Positions 44,581 through 54,456 of a stretch of 64,000 nt of DNA are shown piece by piece. How positions within the stretch are numbered: position 1 is the first letter of the stretch; each line of letters starts with the position of its first letter. A model generated the notes under the pieces. The model ran no database searches, was not told the origin of the DNA, and saw only the letters and a list, made by a program, of their open reading frames with translations. Both the position numbers and the translations under genes were made by a program. Location: contig NZ_PYGK01000016.1 in NCBI RefSeq assembly GCF_003014595.1, forward strand, positions 124,001 through 188,000, read 5' to 3'. Origin of the DNA: Chitinophaga ginsengisoli (GTDB taxonomy: Bacteria > Bacteroidota > Bacteroidia > Chitinophagales > Chitinophagaceae).

Positions 44581-46038
44581 TCAGTGTAAGATGAATCCCA
44601 TAGTCGGATGGGCCGGATCTTCATAATCATTCAGCTTCCTTTCACGGCTTTCGTCTGCAAAGATCATCCCCGTACGGTCTTTGCCGTATTGGCGCCAGAG
44701 CGGACGGCCTTTTATGAAATCAACCCAGCGCTGATGCATCAGCACTGCCAGTGGTATATTGTGCGGCGTACTATGACCTGCTTCATACCAGACGTATTGT
44801 AACTCTTCCCCATGAGTAGCCGGAGCGCCTTTGTTAGGCTGTTCGAATGAATACATCCAGGTCTTACAACCGCCTGCAGCCAGCGCTTTCGCCAGGCGAT
44901 AGGTATGCAATTGGTACATGTATCGGCTTAGTGTGACAATGGCAGCTGTGTCAGGGGGCAGGTTGTGGATCTTCTGCCATGCTTTATAACTGTATTTATA
45001 ATTATCTCCGAACCAGTCGCTCAATACCGTTGAATCCGGCGTATATAAACGTTTATCGAGATTCATGAACAGCAGGGCTTCTGCTTTGTTGGTGCCCAGC
45101 AGTACACGGATATTTTTATCCGGATGATTCCTGACATAGCGTAAAGCATCTTCTTTGATCAGGATGCCATCCTGCGCAGGACCGAAATAGTTGGTGCCTT
45201 TAGCGCCTCCCAATACCTTATCCTGTGCTGTTATGAGGGTGGCCGTTGGCAGTTGCAGGAGCTCCGCAGGACTTGAAATGCCCAGCGTATCCATCAGTCG
45301 TTTACGGATGGCCTTTGCCGTGAGGGTGTCGCGGATACAATTTACAGCGCCGCTTTCCAGGATTAGCTGCCTGAAATATCCTTTGGCCGCGGGCGTTACC
45401 AGTAATGAAGAGATCAGTTTCGCGCCAGCTGATTCTCCGATCAGTGTTACACGGGAAGGATCTCCACCGAAGGCTTTGATGTTCTCTCTGATCCATTTCA
45501 TCGCCATAATACAATCCAGTAAGGCATTGTTTCCTGCTGTCTCATAACCCGGCACATCATTCAGGTATAAGAAGCCAAATACGCCAAGGCGGTAATTGAT
45601 CGTGATGGTGATGATACTATCGTTATGAGAAAAGGAATGGCCGTTCTGTCCGATACCACTACCGCCGGTCATTCCTCCACCATGTACCCATACCAGGATG
45701 GGCAGGCCTTTTGCAGGCTTCAGGGAAGGCGTATATATGTTAAGCTGCAGGCAATTTTCATCACCTTTTACTGTCTTCGTATCGCCTGCATATTGTGCTG
45801 CCACAGGCCCAAATTGAATGCAGGGAAGCGTATCTTTCCAGGGATGTACCGGCTGCGGTGCTTTAAAGCGAAGGGCGCCGGTGGGAGGAGCCGCATAGGG
45901 CACTCCTTTGAAAACATAAATGCCTTTCTCTACTATACCCTGGACGTACCCACGTGGTGTTTTGACAACAGGACCTTCCTGTCCGGATGCTTGAGTGTAT
46001 GGTAACAATAGAAGGCAGGCAATAGCGAACGAGCGCAT
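44581..46038 (-). CDS. Type B carboxylesterase, exported
   Basis: 485 residues from ATG 46038. The frame extends to 46104, but the signal peptide MRSFAIACLLLLPYTQASGQ begins at 46038, which decides the start. The family motifs are complete: YVFKGVPYAAPPTGALRFKA, EDCL-like DENCLQLNIYTP, LVWVHGGGMTGGSG, the nucleophile GESAGA, NYRLGVFGFL, and His in ATHGEELQYVWY. It hydrolyses carboxylic esters in the periplasm; targets could be acetyl or feruloyl groups, but nothing in the context shows which. Confidence 0.92.
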   Translation of the reverse strand: MRSFAIACLLLLPYTQASGQEGPVVKTPRGYVQGIVEKGIYVFKGVPYAAPPTGALRFKAPQPVHPWKDTLPCIQFGPVAAQYAGDTKTVKGDENCLQLNIYTPSLKPAKGLPILVWVHGGGMTGGSGIGQNGHSFSHNDSIITITINYRLGVFGFLYLNDVPGYETAGNNALLDCIMAMKWIRENIKAFGGDPSRVTLIGESAGAKLISSLLVTPAAKGYFRQLILESGAVNCIRDTLTAKAIRKRLMDTLGISSPAELLQLPTATLITAQDKVLGGAKGTNYFGPAQDGILIKEDALRYVRNHPDKNIRVLLGTNKAEALLFMNLDKRLYTPDSTVLSDWFGDNYKYSYKAWQKIHNLPPDTAAIVTLSRYMYQLHTYRLAKALAAGGCKTWMYSFEQPNKGAPATHGEELQYVWYEAGHSTPHNIPLAVLMHQRWVDFIKGRPLWRQYGKDRTGMIFADESRERKLNDYEDPAHPTMGFILH

Positions 46039-46427
46039 TACACTTATGGCTGAGGAAAAATACATAGTGGAATCGTAATTGAGCCAGCCAAGATAAGCAT
46101 TCATGCTGACATCTTATTCGGACTTTTATCATGCAGTGAGCACTGGAAAGCATCTACTTTTTTTTATCCGCAGTAATAATAAATGTTGTCATTCCTGCGT
46201 ACTGAATAGAGGCATGTACGTTGTATGTGTAACACAAACTATTGTGATGCTAAAACCCTAAGGGAAGGTAGTATTGCCGCCGCTTATGTGACGATGATCC
46301 TTCCGTAGACCCGCTACTGGCCCCCGGAAAAGGCAGCGGTGATTACGCCGGTCGGAACTTATTGTTATATAAGCAGTTGCAGATCTTGTGCTCAGCGTCT
46401 GAATTATTATAAAAGCTTTTTAATATT

Positions 46428-46461
46428 TTTGCTGCAATCGATTGCCTTTTTATTACATTTG
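46428..46461 (+). promoter_or_regulatory. Candidate promoter of the uronate locus
   Basis: TTTG (46428-46431) and TACATTTG (46454-46461), a match to the Bacteroidota TTTG/TAnnTTTG pair with a slightly long 22-bp spacer. It lies about 300 bp before the SusC start. The rest of 46039-46759 holds the palindrome and direct repeats listed separately. Confidence 0.5.
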
Positions 46462-46584
46462 TATTGACGAACTATATATTCTGTAGAAGAGTTATTCCCT
46501 TATGAACCAAATCTGAGTCAGAAATTTAAAACATTCCACGCATGACAAATTCACTTAACAAAACCGTTATTAGCAGCTCATAGT

Positions 46585-46600
46585 ATGCAAACGTTTGCAT
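46585..46600. promoter_or_regulatory. LacI-family-type operator palindrome
   Basis: ATGCAAACGTTTGCAT, a perfect 16-bp palindrome with the central CG and TGCAAACG half-sites typical of LacI/GalR family operators. It lies 124 bp downstream of the candidate promoter and 160 bp before the SusC start. No LacI gene is in the window. Confidence 0.7.
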
Positions 46601-46629
46601 TCCGGGGACGGAGTGTTGTGATGATGTGC

Positions 46630-46755
46630 CGGTAAAACACGGCATAGGCCTTTTATTGCCTTAAATGCCGGTTGGATACGGTATAAGCTTTCTATCGTTT
46701 TAGTCTTTTTGCCGCTGAAAACCGGCACAAGCCTTTTATTGTCTTTAAATACCAA
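46630..46755 (+). repeat. Direct repeats in the SusC leader
   Basis: Copy 1 (46630-46671) and copy 2 (46713-46754) share GCCTTTTATTG preceded by a CGGCA(T/C)A(G/A) string and followed by a TTAAAT(G/A)CC string, 83 bp apart. Copy 2 ends 5 bp before the SusC ATG at 46760, so these could be leader RNA or protein-binding elements. Confidence 0.6.
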
Positions 46756-46759
46756 CGTT

Positions 46760-49700
46760 ATGACTAATCATTTACTCCCAACGGGACTGGGGGTACGATG
46801 GCTCTATGCCAGAAGTATTCTGCCTGTTCTCCTCCTTTCAGCAGGATCCATTACAAAAGCTGCAGCAGCCAACTTAACAACGCCTGCGGCTGTCTATTTT
46901 CAGGACACTACAAAGTATCATATTATCAACGGGCGTATTACAGATGTAAACAAACAGCCCTTGCCCGGGGTGAGCGTATCATTGCAGGGAACTTCCTCCG
47001 GTACCGTCACCAATGAAGCTGGTACCTATAGCTTACGCGTAACTAAAAGTAAAGGAACACTTGTCTTTTCCTCCATGGGATTTCAGAAAAAGGAGATCCC
47101 GTTTTCCGGTCAGGCAAAATTTGATATCATCCTGGAACCGGATCAGAAAGCGTTGGGTGAGGTAGTTGTAGTGGGATACGGCACCCAAAAGAAAGTGAAT
47201 CTCGTAGGGTCTGTTTCTGTTGTGAAAATGGATGAGAAGGTTACCAGCAGGGCACTACCCAATACCTCTTCCGCCCTTTCCGGACTGGCGCCCGGGCTGG
47301 CGGTGACACAGTCTTCCGGGATGGCGGGCAACAATGCCGCGAGCCTGATCATCCGTGGACTAGGTACCGTTAATAATGCCAGTCCGCTGGTAGTCGTAGA
47401 CGGTATGCCTGATGTGGACATTAACCGCATCAACATGAATGATATAGAGACCATCTCCATTTTAAAAGATGCTACCTCTGCTTCGGTGTATGGTTCCAGG
47501 GCGGCAAACGGCGTGATCCTGATCACTACTAAATCAGGAAAAGGGCAAAAGAAAACAGCGATCAGTTTCTCCGGTGGTTATGCTGTTGAAGTACCTACCC
47601 GTTCATATGAGTTCATGGCTGATTATGCACGGGCGCTGACCTTACATCAGCGTGCGGCAGCAGTGAACACCCGCCGGGAAGATTACTATTTTAAAGATGG
47701 TACCATAGATCAATGGATGGCCATGGGCATGGTAGACCCGCTGCGGTTTCCTAATACAGACTGGTGGAACGTCATCATGCGCGACGGGCAGCTCCAGAAC
47801 TATAATCTCTCTGCATCAGGAGGAACCGAGAACTCCAACTTCTATATATCCGCAGGTATTATGAATGAAAAAGGATTACAGATCAACAACGACTTTAAGC
47901 GTTACAATGTCCGTTTCAACTATGATAATAAACTGCGTAAAAATATAAATGCCGGTGTGCGTTTCAATGGTAACTGGTCCAAGTATACCTATGCGCTGGC
48001 AGATGGTTATACAGATGATGACGCCTCTAATACAGCCGGATTTGATCTGCAGTATGCCATTGCCGGTATCTCACCTTATGATCCCCTGACGGGATATTAT
48101 GGGGGCGTAATGGCGTACAATGAAGATCCGCAAGCATACAATCCATATACGGTATATCAGAACAATCTGAACCGTCAGAACAGGCAGGAAGCCAGTGCCA
48201 TGACATATGTAGATTGGGAACCGATAAAAGGGCTGGTAGGACGCGTTGACTATACGTTGAACTATTATAACCAGTTCCGCTGGAATGCCAGTATCCCCAA
48301 TCGTTCCTTTAACTTCCAGACAGGCACTTTCGGCAGCCGTGTATATGTTGGCGACAATGCCGGCGTGGGCAACTATACCAATACCGGTTATAAAACAATG
48401 CTGAACGGACGCCTGACCTATCAGCACAGCTTTGGTGCTAATCATGATATCAGCCTGTTGGGCGTATATAGTGAGGAATTCTGGTATGACCGTTACCAGG
48501 GCACTTCACGTAATGACAGGTTGTATCCTACCTTACATGAAGTGGATGCCGCACTTACGGATATACAGTCTACCGGAGGGAACTCCAGTACCGAAGGCCT
48601 TCGCTCCTATATCGGTCGTGTGAATTACACCGCTTTCGGCAAATACCTGTTTGAAGCGAATTTCCGTTATGACGGTTCTTCCCGTTTCCTGCCGGGACAT
48701 CAATATGGCTTTTTCCCTTCTGCTGCTTTGGGATGGCGCTTTACAGAAGAGGGCTTCATCAATGCTTTCACGCATCGCTTCCTCAGTAATGGTAAACTGC
48801 GCCTCTCTTATGGCGGATTGGGTAATAACAGTGGTGTGGGCCGTTATGAGCAGCAGGGTACACTGGGTGCCAGCAACTACATGATAGACGGTACGATCAT
48901 GAAAGGTTTTGTTAACCAGAAGATGGTGAACCCGAACCTGTCCTGGGAATCGACCAAGGTGCTGAATATCGGTCTGGACCTGAGCTTCTTCGACAATCGC
49001 CTGACGACGGAACTGGATTACTACAACCGTCTGACAACAGGCATGAACCGTCCGTCGGAGATGTCTATTCTGCTTACAGGTGCCTATGATGCACCGCGCA
49101 AAAACATCGGTAACCTGCGTAACAAAGGTGTCGAGTTGAATCTCGGTTGGTCGGATAAGGTGGGAGAAGTGAAGTACGGATTCAACTTTAATGCTTCCTA
49201 TAATACTACCACGCTTGAGAAGTGGAATGAGTTCCTCGGCAGGGGGTGGGTATTCCTGGATATGCCTTATCATTTCCTGTACACTTATGAGGATGTGGGT
49301 ATTGCCCAGACATGGCAGGATGTGTATAGTCATACGCCACAGGGCGCTTCTCCGGGAGATCTTATCCGTAAGGACCTGAATGGCGACGGACGTATAGACG
49401 GTAATGACATGAAGGCTTATCCTAATGTACAGCGTGACAGGCCTACTACGATGGGAGCCTTGAGCCCTGTTGTTTCCTGGAAGGGCATTCAGCTGTCCTG
49501 CCTCATCACAGGCGCTACCGGTCGTAAGGATTTCTGGATCAATAATTACAACAACATCAACTTCGGTTTACAGCGCTATGCTTCGAGCTGGAATCACTGG
49601 AATAATCCGTGGTCAGTAGAAAACCGTGATGGTGAATGGCCTCGTCTGGGTGGCAGTAACAACAGGGTGGAGACCTCCTTCTGGCTGGACGATCTCAGTT

Positions 49701-49912
49701 ATATCCGCTTCAAGAATATTATGCTGTCGTACAGCTTCCCCAAGAAGTTACTGGATAGGATAGGCCTCGCCAGCTTCCGCATTTATGGGGCGACAGAGAA
49801 TATTGCCACGATCACCTCGTTCCGCGGACTTGATCCTGAGCTGACGGGGAACAGGAGTAATGCGTATCCGTTGAACAGATCTTATTCGATGGGTTTAAAC
49901 ATCAGTTTATAA
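46760..49912 (+). CDS. SusC/RagA family TonB-dependent transporter (uronate locus)
   Basis: 1050 residues from ATG 46760; a TTG at 46709 is in frame but overlaps a leader repeat. The layout is a long signal region (SILPVLLLSAGSITKAAAA), carboxypeptidase-D-like domain (NGRITDVNKQPLPGVSVSLQ) and plug (VVVVGYGTQKKVNLVGSV; IETISILKDATSASVYGSRA). The beta-barrel ends with NRSYSMGLNISL. There is no STN domain. It is the first gene of a six-gene operon ending with two polysaccharide lyases, so it probably imports uronic-acid oligosaccharides. Confidence 0.95.
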   Translation: MTNHLLPTGLGVRWLYARSILPVLLLSAGSITKAAAANLTTPAAVYFQDTTKYHIINGRITDVNKQPLPGVSVSLQGTSSGTVTNEAGTYSLRVTKSKGTLVFSSMGFQKKEIPFSGQAKFDIILEPDQKALGEVVVVGYGTQKKVNLVGSVSVVKMDEKVTSRALPNTSSALSGLAPGLAVTQSSGMAGNNAASLIIRGLGTVNNASPLVVVDGMPDVDINRINMNDIETISILKDATSASVYGSRAANGVILITTKSGKGQKKTAISFSGGYAVEVPTRSYEFMADYARALTLHQRAAAVNTRREDYYFKDGTIDQWMAMGMVDPLRFPNTDWWNVIMRDGQLQNYNLSASGGTENSNFYISAGIMNEKGLQINNDFKRYNVRFNYDNKLRKNINAGVRFNGNWSKYTYALADGYTDDDASNTAGFDLQYAIAGISPYDPLTGYYGGVMAYNEDPQAYNPYTVYQNNLNRQNRQEASAMTYVDWEPIKGLVGRVDYTLNYYNQFRWNASIPNRSFNFQTGTFGSRVYVGDNAGVGNYTNTGYKTMLNGRLTYQHSFGANHDISLLGVYSEEFWYDRYQGTSRNDRLYPTLHEVDAALTDIQSTGGNSSTEGLRSYIGRVNYTAFGKYLFEANFRYDGSSRFLPGHQYGFFPSAALGWRFTEEGFINAFTHRFLSNGKLRLSYGGLGNNSGVGRYEQQGTLGASNYMIDGTIMKGFVNQKMVNPNLSWESTKVLNIGLDLSFFDNRLTTELDYYNRLTTGMNRPSEMSILLTGAYDAPRKNIGNLRNKGVELNLGWSDKVGEVKYGFNFNASYNTTTLEKWNEFLGRGWVFLDMPYHFLYTYEDVGIAQTWQDVYSHTPQGASPGDLIRKDLNGDGRIDGNDMKAYPNVQRDRPTTMGALSPVVSWKGIQLSCLITGATGRKDFWINNYNNINFGLQRYASSWNHWNNPWSVENRDGEWPRLGGSNNRVETSFWLDDLSYIRFKNIMLSYSFPKKLLDRIGLASFRIYGATENIATITSFRGLDPELTGNRSNAYPLNRSYSMGLNISL

Positions 49913-49917
49913 ATGTC

Positions 49918-51765
49918 ATGATCATGAAACTAACAACTGTTAAAATATATATCGCAGGTATGTTGTGTCTTTGGGCCTTCTTTACCAGCAGCTGTACAAA
50001 AGATCTGCTGCACAGGGAGCCGACCACAGAGCTGGGTACCGCTTCCTTCTGGAAAACTGAGGCAGATGCCACCTATGCCCTGATGGGCGCTTATGCAGAT
50101 ATCAGACCGCTTTTTGACCGTGATTACTATTTCGACGGTCAGGGAGAATATATCAGGACCCGTGGCACCAGTACTGCCAGCGGTAACCTGCAAAAGGGCG
50201 ATGCCTATAATGGCGGGGACTATAGTCCTTCCGGTTATGGCGACAACTTTGACAAAATGTATGAGCATCTTTATGGCGGTGTACACCGTGCTAATTACGT
50301 GATTGAGAACGTGAGAAAGATGCTGCCATCAGTCAGTGAAACCTCCTTGCCGCAGCTGGAAAGAGTGGTGGCAGAGGCCCGTCTGCTCAGGGCGATGGTC
50401 TATTTCCGTTTAATCTCTATGTGGGGGGATGTGCCCTATATCGACCACGTGATATACGATAATTCGGAGGTAGCCAATATGACCCGTACACCGCTGGCAC
50501 AGGTGAAAGATTCCATCCTTGCGGACCTCACGTATGCTTTTGACAAACTACCGGTGAAAGCACCGGAACTTGGCCGCGCTTCGAAGCCAGCAGCGCTGGC
50601 TTTCCGGGGTAAGGTACAACTGTACTGGGCCTGCTGGAACAAATTCGGCTGGCCGGAGCTGGATACCTTCACACCGGATGAAGGCAAAGGAAACGAGGCG
50701 TACAAGGCTGCTGCCGATGATTTTAATAAAGTGATCAATGACTATGGTCTGACGCTTTTCAGAGGCGGAGAACCGGGTGAATGTGATGTATTGGGGAAGG
50801 CAGATAAACTGCCCAACTACTACTATCTGTTCACATCTGTAGCCAACGGAGATGCAGAAATGATCATGTCCTTTACACATGGCGGTACGGGCACCAACCA
50901 GGGAGAAGAACTGATGCGTGATGTAGCCGGCCGTTCCCATGAAGGTTCCCAATGTTGGGTATCTCCCCGGTATGAGATCGCGGATAGGTATCAATCGACT
51001 ATTACAGGCGATTTTGCGCCTAAACTGATCCCGATGAACCCTACTACTGCCGGCGCAAGAACAGCCCCTAATTCGGCTGTAAATCCCCAAAGCTATGCAA
51101 ACCGCGATTACAGGATGAAGTCTTCCATTATGTGGGATTTCGAAGTGAGCGTTGGTATGATCTCACTGAAATCGACCGGCTGGGTACCATTCATCTACAA
51201 GACCTGGAATCAGCCGGTAACTATTGATGGGGTGAAATACACGACCTATAATACGGATGGCTGTAACTCCGGTTATGTGCTGCGTAAGTTCCTTCGTAAT
51301 ACGGCTGGTCTGGGCCGCAGCGATGGCACCTATAGCTATCCTGTGATGCGCCTGGCGGATGTTTACCTGATGTATGCAGAAGCTACGAATGCCATAAACG
51401 GTCCGCAGGCAGATGCCATCGCGCTGGTAAACAGGGTGCGTCACCGTGGCAACCTGCCGCCGCTGGCAGGAGATAAAACAGCCAGTAAGGAGGCATTTTT
51501 CAGTGCTATTGAACAGGAGCGAATTGTGGAACTGTTCGGAGAGGGACAGCGTTCATTTGACATTCGTCGCTGGAGAGCGATCGAGCGGGTATGGAATCCA
51601 CCTTATGGGAATGGTGTATGGCGTATCGATAGCTATGGCGTACAGATGTCCCGCTATTTCCAGAATATGTCTGAGCGGGAATACCAGCAATGCTACATTT
51701 TCAGGATACCACCGGGAGAGCGTAACAGGAACCCTAACCTGACACAGAATACCCCCTGGCTGTAA
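49918..51765 (+). CDS. SusD/RagB family lipoprotein (uronate locus)
   Basis: 615 residues with lipobox FFTSSC and CTKDLLHREPTTELG, then TPR-like helices (RVVAEARLLRAMVYFRLISM). The C-terminal region has VRHRGNLPPL, IEQERIVELFGEGQRSFDIR and NPNLTQNTPWL. It starts 5 bp after the SusC stop. It should bind the anionic polysaccharide on the surface. Confidence 0.95.
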   Translation: MIMKLTTVKIYIAGMLCLWAFFTSSCTKDLLHREPTTELGTASFWKTEADATYALMGAYADIRPLFDRDYYFDGQGEYIRTRGTSTASGNLQKGDAYNGGDYSPSGYGDNFDKMYEHLYGGVHRANYVIENVRKMLPSVSETSLPQLERVVAEARLLRAMVYFRLISMWGDVPYIDHVIYDNSEVANMTRTPLAQVKDSILADLTYAFDKLPVKAPELGRASKPAALAFRGKVQLYWACWNKFGWPELDTFTPDEGKGNEAYKAAADDFNKVINDYGLTLFRGGEPGECDVLGKADKLPNYYYLFTSVANGDAEMIMSFTHGGTGTNQGEELMRDVAGRSHEGSQCWVSPRYEIADRYQSTITGDFAPKLIPMNPTTAGARTAPNSAVNPQSYANRDYRMKSSIMWDFEVSVGMISLKSTGWVPFIYKTWNQPVTIDGVKYTTYNTDGCNSGYVLRKFLRNTAGLGRSDGTYSYPVMRLADVYLMYAEATNAINGPQADAIALVNRVRHRGNLPPLAGDKTASKEAFFSAIEQERIVELFGEGQRSFDIRRWRAIERVWNPPYGNGVWRIDSYGVQMSRYFQNMSEREYQQCYIFRIPPGERNRNPNLTQNTPWL

Positions 51766-51792
51766 TTCATTCACTTATTAAAAACCGACACG

Positions 51793-52203
51793 ATGAAAAG
51801 ATATTCCGCTATACTCCTGTTACTGCTCATGACCACTTTGGGCTGGATGGGCTGCAAAAAGGATGATGCCCCTATTGATGAAGATGGTCTGCTGATCACT
51901 ACCCGTGCAGAATGTTATGTCAGCAATTTTGAACTGCTGGGTTCCGATTTCCAGACAGTACGTACCAGGAATGCCGTGATAGATACGGTAGCCTGTACCA
52001 TCAATGTGACCGTTTTCTTTGGCACAGACCTGAAGAACCTGTTCCCGCAGTTTACATTGGTAACAGATGCGAAACTGGATCCGAAGATCACTGGTTTTAC
52101 TGATTTTTCTGACCTGGCCAATCCAAGGAGCTATACGGTTATTGCCGGCAACAGGCAGGTGAGAAAGACTTATAAAGTGATCGTTGCTGTGCAGCCAAGG
52201 TAG
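51793..52203 (+). CDS. Small lipoprotein, DUF5018-like
   Basis: 136 residues with lipobox TTLGWMGC (Cys about 21) followed by KKDD. The rest is a short beta-sandwich-like stretch (TITVF-type pattern with NVTVFFGTDLKNLFPQFTL; a closing KTYKVIVAV). Placement third in the operon, after SusD, matches accessory surface glycan-binding lipoproteins. Family assignment is by general resemblance. Confidence 0.7.
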   Translation: MKRYSAILLLLLMTTLGWMGCKKDDAPIDEDGLLITTRAECYVSNFELLGSDFQTVRTRNAVIDTVACTINVTVFFGTDLKNLFPQFTLVTDAKLDPKITGFTDFSDLANPRSYTVIAGNRQVRKTYKVIVAVQPR

Positions 52204-52218
52204 TATTGACATTTAAAC

Positions 52219-53217
52219 ATGCTTTTTATGAACACTAAATATCTCGGATATACATTATGGTTCTTCTCGCTGTGCCTGTCTATGGTGGCGTGTAAGGACG
52301 ACAAATACACTGTTCCGCAGCCTAAAAATCAGCTGCAGAATGACTGTATCAAAAGAACGTTGGGCCCCAATGTGGCTGGATTGAAAATAGAGTTTGCCTA
52401 TGCAATGGCGCTGCCTGCTGCAAGAGGTAAGATTGTGTCTGCACAGGTGGAAGCATCTATACCCGGTGATGCAGCGACCTACCTGGAGAACAAGTCTTAT
52501 TATACAAATGGTAGTGGTGAGGACGTTGGTATCCCTATCGGTGATCCTTCTGTGAATGAAGGCGCCGTTACAAAGGTTACGTTCACCAAAGACACCAATG
52601 CGGTGACGCTCAGGTATTACTATGTGATACCGCCCACTGCGAAGGGGAAAGAGGTGAAGTTCACTTTCTCTGCGAAGAGCAGTAATGGGGAGACGGTTTC
52701 TTATGTGATGGGGCCATACACTATTTCCAATATGGATATGGTGCTTGACCTGCCGGTGAAGAATGGGGATGCGTGTTATATTTCCATTGCAGATATGGCG
52801 GTTTATAATGCTGCAGACGCTGCGGCGAATGCAGCCAAAATAGATCTTGTGTACCTGTATAGAGCTATTTCCGACGTTTCATTTAATCATGCACTGGTAT
52901 CTCCGGCGGCAGATACCACTTATCTTCCTGGTGTGGTATTGCCTACCGGTGTGAACAGGGATACGAAGATCCGTAAGACCTGGAACCTGAGAGACCGGCA
53001 TCTCGCACGACTGCAGTATGGTATTTATATTGACGACCTGGATTTCCAGCAGCTGGATATGAAAGGGTCTCCTGATTATGCCATCAATCTTAAATCAGAA
53101 GCAGGCGCCTGGGTGGAAACAGCAGATGGGAAATACCGCGCCTACATCTATATGAATAAGGTGGATGACGCGAAGAAAAGCGCTACTATCAGTATGAAAC
53201 GTTATACACTTAAATAA
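52219..53217 (+). CDS. Surface lipoprotein, DUF4466-like
   Basis: 332 residues with a lipobox-type signal (LSMVAC, Cys about 25) and KDDKYTVP after it. The body is predicted all-beta, with NVAGLKIEFAYAMALP near the N-terminus and a GIYIDDLDFQQLDM segment near the end, resembling DUF4466 proteins. Such proteins occur with SusC/D and heparinase-like lyases in gut and soil Bacteroidota. It probably contributes to substrate binding. The spacing to neighbours is 15 and 12 bp. Confidence 0.75.
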   Translation: MLFMNTKYLGYTLWFFSLCLSMVACKDDKYTVPQPKNQLQNDCIKRTLGPNVAGLKIEFAYAMALPAARGKIVSAQVEASIPGDAATYLENKSYYTNGSGEDVGIPIGDPSVNEGAVTKVTFTKDTNAVTLRYYYVIPPTAKGKEVKFTFSAKSSNGETVSYVMGPYTISNMDMVLDLPVKNGDACYISIADMAVYNAADAAANAAKIDLVYLYRAISDVSFNHALVSPAADTTYLPGVVLPTGVNRDTKIRKTWNLRDRHLARLQYGIYIDDLDFQQLDMKGSPDYAINLKSEAGAWVETADGKYRAYIYMNKVDDAKKSATISMKRYTLK

Positions 53218-53229
53218 ATTAATGCTTTT

Positions 53230-54444
53230 ATGAAGATGCCTGCATTAGAGGTTTGTATGATGCTGATCCTGGCGCTGTTTGTTTGCATGAATACCCTGAT
53301 GGCGCAATCGCCGCCGGAAACTTTCCTGGTCAAGCCAGGGAAGCTGCTGGAAGTGAAACGGAAGATCGCGCGGCAGGAACCCGCCATGCAGCAGGCGCTG
53401 ACGGAACTGATTTCCATAGCTGATAAGTCACTGAAGAACGGGCCTTATTCTGTCGTGTATAAGGATAAGGCGCCGCCCAGTGGCGACAAGCATGACTATA
53501 TGAGTGTGGGGCCGTACTGGTGGCCTGACACAAGCAAGGCGAACGGACTACCCTATATCCGTAAGGATGGGCAGGTGAATCCGGAACGTTATACGATCAA
53601 AGATGATGAGTACCAGAATGCCATGTCCCGGGATGTATATTTCCTGGGCCTGGCCTGGTTCTACACTGGTGATGAGCGATATGCTGCTCATGCTACGGAA
53701 CTATTGCGTACCTGGTTCCTCGATCCTGCTACGCGGATGAACCCGAATCTGAATTATGCGCAGGCCATTCCCGGTATTACAGATGGCAGGGGGATCGGGT
53801 TGATCGATACCCATAATGTAACCATGCTGATAGATGGCGTGCAGTTGCTGAAAGGTTCAAAGTCCTTATCTGCCGAGACATACAAAGGCGTCCAAAACTG
53901 GTACAGGGAATTCCTGCAATGGATGCGTACCAGTCCTATTGGCCTGGATGAAGCGGACGAAATGAATAATCATGGCACCTGGTATGACGTACAGCAGGTA
54001 ATGATAGCGCTGTTCACTGGTCAGGAGCAACTGGCCAGACAGATGCTGGAAGAGCAGACGAGGAAGCGGATAGACCTGCAGCTGGAAACGGATGGTCGCC
54101 AGCCAAAAGAACTGGCCAGAACGCTTTCGTGGAACTATTCCCTGTTTAATCTACGGGCGTTTTTTGAACTGGCTTTACTGGCGGAAAATGTGAATGTTGA
54201 TCTGTGGAACTATGAAAGTCCCGGTAAGAAAAGTTTGAAGAAAGCATATACCTGGTTGCTACCTTATGCCACAGGAAAGAAAGACTGGGATTATCAGCAG
54301 ATCAAACCGAAACACGATGAGGAATTCCTGGAGCTGTCGGAGGTAGCCGCAAAGAAATATACAGACATTGATCTGGCGGCACTCCGGAAACAGCACGGGG
54401 AACTCCGGAATAATTTATTGCTACTCACCGACTGGGCATATTAA
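53230..54444 (+). CDS. Alginate lyase superfamily polysaccharide lyase (PL5/PL38-type fold)
   Basis: 404 residues with a signal peptide (about 1-25). GPYWWPDTSKANGLPYIRKD is the standard block of the PF05426 alginate-lyase fold, and NNHGTWYDVQQVMIALF carries the Asn/His/Tyr region expected for beta-elimination; RTLSWNYSLFNLRAFFEL follows. The protein is near the usual length for PL38-like enzymes (recall). Activity on glucuronan or alginate-like polymers is likely, not proven. It pairs with the heparinase-like lyase 12 bp downstream. Confidence 0.85.
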   Translation: MKMPALEVCMMLILALFVCMNTLMAQSPPETFLVKPGKLLEVKRKIARQEPAMQQALTELISIADKSLKNGPYSVVYKDKAPPSGDKHDYMSVGPYWWPDTSKANGLPYIRKDGQVNPERYTIKDDEYQNAMSRDVYFLGLAWFYTGDERYAAHATELLRTWFLDPATRMNPNLNYAQAIPGITDGRGIGLIDTHNVTMLIDGVQLLKGSKSLSAETYKGVQNWYREFLQWMRTSPIGLDEADEMNNHGTWYDVQQVMIALFTGQEQLARQMLEEQTRKRIDLQLETDGRQPKELARTLSWNYSLFNLRAFFELALLAENVNVDLWNYESPGKKSLKKAYTWLLPYATGKKDWDYQQIKPKHDEEFLELSEVAAKKYTDIDLAALRKQHGELRNNLLLLTDWAY

Positions 54445-54456
54445 AACAAAGGTCTC

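Noticed and set aside
46709..46759. Upstream TTG start for the uronate SusC
   Set aside because: The added 17 residues overlap a leader direct repeat, and the signal peptide fits better from ATG 46760.
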